In this document: one piece after another, positions 60,685 through 64,000 of the stretch
Numbering within the stretch: the stretch's first letter is position 1
Layout: each line of letters opens with the position of its first letter
Assembly (NCBI GenBank): GCA_946902875.1
Contig: OX336337.1
Location: 5,055,816 to 5,119,815 of the forward strand
DNA length: 64,000 bases
Source of the DNA: Nematopogon swammerdamellus
Taxonomy: Eukaryota > Arthropoda > Insecta > Lepidoptera > Adelidae
Direction: 5' to 3'
Program-made: the position numbers and the translations under genes
Notes under the pieces: model-generated
Databases searched by the model: none
Seen by the model: only the letters and a program-made list of their open reading frames with translations
Told to the model about the DNA's origin: nothing

Positions 60685-61540
60685 AAAAACGGCCAAGCGC
60701 GAGTCGGACTCGCGCATCGAGGGTTCTGTCTGTCTCTACCACCACAAAATTGTCTTTTCTTTCATTCAGTTCGGGATTCTTAGCTCGAGCCCAACTCACA
60801 TTTGGGCGGTTTTCATTTTTTGCTCTTTTACTTTTTGAGTTTGCACTATGATCACGTCAAGTTAGACGCTTGTATGTAATATGTATTGTTTTTGAGATAG
60901 AGCAAAAATGAAAAAAAAAACCTAAGGTTGCACTCCGGGAGTGCCGGCAGAAGTGAAAACTTAAACATCAACGTTGTGCATTTTTTAATATTTTGGAATG
61001 GTTAGGGAATAATTTCGCACGAATTGTTTTATTTATCAGTATAAAAGTACTATCATTTATGTGGTAAAATACAATATTCATTTATTGCGCTATCGTAGAC
61101 AAACATGATAATTTATATTACTTACATAAAAAAATTAACACTACAGAACTATTATAATTATTTTACATCAAAAGTTTATTTCTCAGAAAAATCAACTTTC
61201 ATCCATAATTTCAACGAATCTTACGCTTTTTCGATCAGGCTACGGATCTGACGAGAGTTTAACATTTTTTACCCATCTAAAAAAAGTGCCAAGCGTCGCT
61301 AAAGAAGTTTTCACTTCAAAAATTAATTTAAACAAGTTATTTGTATGGGGACCCCCCTTAATTTTTTATTAATCATTTGTTAGGATATCCGCCATAATAA
61401 ATAACACATATTTTGTCAAAATTTCGACCGGCTATTACCTACGTTTCAAAAAAGATGCAGCCCTATAATGGTATAGGACCGACAGACCGATGGCGTAGGC
61501 TTAGTAATAGGGTGCCGCACGGAAGCCTAAAAAAAGGGGT
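60685..61540 (+). repeat. Two copies of the GGCCAAGTGCGA-type repeat
   Basis: First copy from ACGGCCAAGCGCGAGTCGGA (60690); second, partial, from 61340 with TTGTATGGGGACCCCCCTTA, ATCCGCCATAATAAATAACA and GGCTTAGTAATAGGGTGCCG. Confidence 0.7.
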
Positions 61541-61654
61541 TGGCTAACACTTTTTTTGACAATAATTAGAAAATGCATTTATACGCTCCACTTCAATGCT
61601 GCAGAAAAATTACTGGTGTAATTTTCTATTCGTGTGCCTATCTATTAACATCAC

Positions 61655-62040
61655 CAATACTAATAATAAATCTGTAAGGGATGGTGATGGAGTAAGTTAC
61701 TTTGTTTTATGAAATACTGCGTTTGTAGACTCTATGTATGATCATCAATACTAATAATAAATCTGTAAGGGGTGGTCATGGAGTAAGTTACTTTGTTTTA
61801 GGAAATATTGAGTTTGTAGTCTCTATGTATGATACTAAAGCTAAATTGACGATTTTTAGAAATCTTTTCTGTATGTATGTATGTATGTATGTATGTATGT
61901 TCCTCCATAACTCCTTAAGCCATCATCCGAATTAGATGAAACTTAGTACAAGCCCATTTTACTATACGGGACACAGGATAGGCTAACTAAAATTCACTTC
62001 CGGCTACGCTAAGATGTGGCTCCCATACAAATCGAATCGA
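61655..62040 (-). mobile_element. 8205-family element, reverse, with ~88-bp duplication
   Basis: ATACTAATAATAAATCTGTA, GGAGTAAGTTACTTTGTTTT and TAGACTCTATGTATGAT occur twice (61661-61735 and 61747-61835). Then (TATG)n at 61870-61900 and GCTACGCTAAGATGTGGCTC, the inverse of the 8205 copy. Confidence 0.7.
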
Positions 62041-62044
62041 ATTA

Positions 62045-62165
62045 AAAGCGGCGCGGCGCGGCGGCGGCGGTTTGTGGCTAGCTAGCGGAGGCTGGCGGCG
62101 GAGGCGGAGGCGCGGGCGCGCGCACGGCACGGCGCGGGGTGCGGCCTGGCCGAGCGCGGTGAGTG
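62045..62165 (+). promoter_or_regulatory. GC-rich block ending in a donor-like site
   Basis: GCGGCGCGGCGCGGCGGCGG through GGGGTGCGGCCTGGCCGAGC to GCGGTGAGTG. High GC followed by GTGAGT resembles a 5' non-coding exon of a plus-strand gene to the right, but could be simple repeat. Confidence 0.3.
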
Positions 62166-62384
62166 TATGCATTGTCTCGAGCCAGAGGTTTACTTCATTA
62201 GGTATCTATGTGATTAATTTTAGGTGCAAACCAAACAAATTTTAGGTAAATGTGTTGTTGCAAGTCGATGCTAGCGGATATTTACTTAACTGGAGTTCCT
62301 ATTTGATTTAAGTTATTTGATCGTATGTTTATTATATTGTACGTAGTGTAGTATGCGCGCACTATTAGCGAAAAGATACTTATT

Positions 62385-62700
62385 TTTACCCGACTACGGC
62401 GAAGCGAAAATGAGAGTTATGTGTTTGACCGGTATGTATGTATGTATGTATGTATGTATGTATGTATGTATGTATGTATGTATGTATGTATGTATGTATG
62501 TAGGTATGTATGTATGTATGTATGTATGTATGTATGTATGTATGTATGTTCATCTGTTCCCTCATACATAACTTCGAAACTACTTATCATAATTTGACAA
62601 ATGAGGTATCGTTAGATGCGTCTTGACGCTGGATAGAGGCTATGTGACGTCCCTTAAAATTGTATATGGCGCCCTCTAAAGGACATAAAGTCATGACCTA
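62385..62700 (+). mobile_element. ACCCGACTACGG-type element with long (GTAT)n
   Basis: Starts TTTTTACCCGACTACGGCGA; (GTAT)n covers 62432-62550, about 29 units with one GTAG variant; then CGTCTTGACGCTGGATAGAG and ATATGGCGCCCTCTAAAGGA. Confidence 0.8.
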
Positions 62701-62879
62701 AAAAAATTTTTTTTAATGATGTCGTCTTTGGGATGAAATGAAAGGGCTTAATTAACACATTTCAAAAATTTATATATTGTTAGCTGTTGCTTTCGGATTT
62801 ACTTGCATGCATCCGATAATTGGGAATAATTTCTAAAATCAGGCCTCACTCCGAACCTACCCAAAATACATCCTACTAA

Positions 62880-64000
62880 TATTATAAACGCGAAAGTTTG
62901 TGAATGAGTTGCGTTCAGGAAGACGATAAACGTACTCAAAGAAAGTAAGTAACTAATGGCGAGGCCGAAGGCCGAGCTGCGTTCGGGAACACTATAAACC
63001 TTCTCGAAGAAAGTAAGTAACAAAAGGCGAGGCCGAAGGCCGAGCTGCGTTCAGGAAAATCCTAAACCTTCTCGAAGAAACCAAGTAACAAAGGGCGAGG
63101 CCGAAGGCCGAGCTGCGTTCAGGAAGAGGATAAACCTTCTCGAAGACAGTAAGTAACTATGGGCGAGACCGAAGGCCGAGATGTGTTCAGGAAGAAGATA
63201 AACATTTTCGAAGAAAGTAAGTAACAAAGAAGTTACTTTCTTCAAGAAGATTTATGGTCTTCCTGAACGCAGCTCGGCCTTCGGACTCGCTCACTGTTAC
63301 TTACATTCTTCGAAAAGGTTATCCTCTTTCTGAACGAAGCTCGGCCTTCGGCCTCGCCCTTTGTTACTTGCTTTCTTAAAGATGATGTATCCTCTTCCTG
63401 AACGCAGCTCGGCCTTCGGCCTCGCCCATAGTTACTTACTGTCTTCGAAAAGGTTTATCGTCTTCCTAAACGCAGCTCGGCCTTCGGACTCGCCCTCTGT
63501 ATCTTACTTTCTCCGAGAAGGTTTATGGTCTTCCTGAACGCAGCTCGGCCTTCGGCCTCGCCCTCTGTTACTTTTTTCGGAAAGGTTATCCTCTTCCTGA
63601 ACGCAGCTCGGCCCTCGGCCTCGCCCATAGTTACTTACTGTCTTCTAGAAGGTTTATCGTCTTCCTGAACGCAGCTCGGCCTTCGGCCTCGCCCTTTGTT
63701 ACATACTTTCTTCGAGAAGTTTTATGGTATTCCTGAACGCAGCTCGGCCTTCGGCCTCGCCCTCTGTTACCTACTTACAAGTATTTCAAAGGAAGAACTA
63801 AGGGCGAGCTGGATTCAGGTACTTAAACGATAAACCGTCTCGAAGAAAGTGAGTAACTTTTTGAGGCCGAAGGCGGAATTGCGTTCAGGAAGACGATAAA
63901 CCTTCTCGAAGACAGTAAGTAACTATGGGCGAGGCCCGAAGGCCGAACTGCGTTCAGGATGAGGGTAACCTTTTCGAAGAAAGTAAGTAACACAGGGCGA
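62880..64000. repeat. ~63-bp minisatellite array with two inversions
   Basis: Units contain GGCGAGGCCGAAGGCCGAGC, TGCGTTCAGGAAGA and TAAACCTTCTCGAAGAAAGT then AAGTAAC. Orientation is forward at 62900-63230, inverted at 63230-63775 and forward again from 63790 to the window edge, where the array is cut. No coding capacity. Confidence 0.9.

Noticed and set aside
62353..62571. 72-codon frame MYVCMYVCMYV
   Set aside because: Translation of the (GTAT)n microsatellite.
62880..64000. CRISPR-like repeat array
   Set aside because: Unit interiors are not unique spacers, orientation flips, and the context is an insect genome.
58644..64000. First exons of CEP78 within the window
   Set aside because: No minus-strand frame here resembles the family's N-terminal ~110 residues; they are probably to the right of the window.

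Overview
The window is nuclear DNA of an insect, almost certainly a moth or butterfly (Lepidoptera). Genes are split by introns with GT/AG borders, non-coding DNA is AT-rich, and the mobile-element load is typical of Lepidoptera: SINEs with (ATG)n or A-rich tails, RTE- and jockey/CR1-type non-LTR remnants, (GTAT)n-bearing dispersed elements and many TIR/MITE elements. I see no bacterial operon, phage or CRISPR array. Family names rest on motif recognition by eye; no search was run.

Three genes are recognised. Capr (caprin), plus strand, four exons 26943-34271, encodes about 694 aa: a helical N-terminal homology region, a G3BP-binding-like motif and an Arg/Gly-rich RNA-binding tail. GADD45GIP1/CRIF (mitoribosomal protein mL64), plus strand, three exons 36434-40392, encodes 255 aa. 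CEP78, minus strand, has twelve candidate exons from 58644 down to 41008: N-terminal leucine-rich repeats and a C-terminal coiled-coil half; its first exons lie beyond the right edge. CEP78 and GADD45GIP1 are convergent, with stop codons about 0.6 kb apart.

Two further gene fragments are coding-like but not securely named. The last three exons of a proline-rich protein with a WH2-like motif lie at 6308-8070. A scattered plus-strand set at 12942-13174, 14058-14253 and 24483-24737 may be one gene, but the middle exon carries a stop or frameshift.

The rest is repeats. Left part (1-26 kb): several TIR elements, a palindromic 173-bp tandem array (10.5-11.1 kb), non-LTR fragments, and a roughly 3.5-kb inverted array of about 33 monomers of 105-110 bp (17.15-20.64 kb), each with a YY1/Pho-like core. 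Middle (26-41 kb): Capr and GADD45GIP1 with element-filled introns. Right part (41-64 kb): the long CEP78 introns hold large foldback elements, SINEs and a 90-bp tandem duplication that copies part of a CEP78 leucine-rich-repeat exon together with its splice donor. The right edge is a minisatellite array that changes orientation twice.

The most interesting non-gene observation is a SINE family whose head combines tRNA-like A and B boxes with a 5S-rRNA-like segment between them. Its body shares a central core with a second SINE family that has a different, tRNA-only head and another 3' tail.
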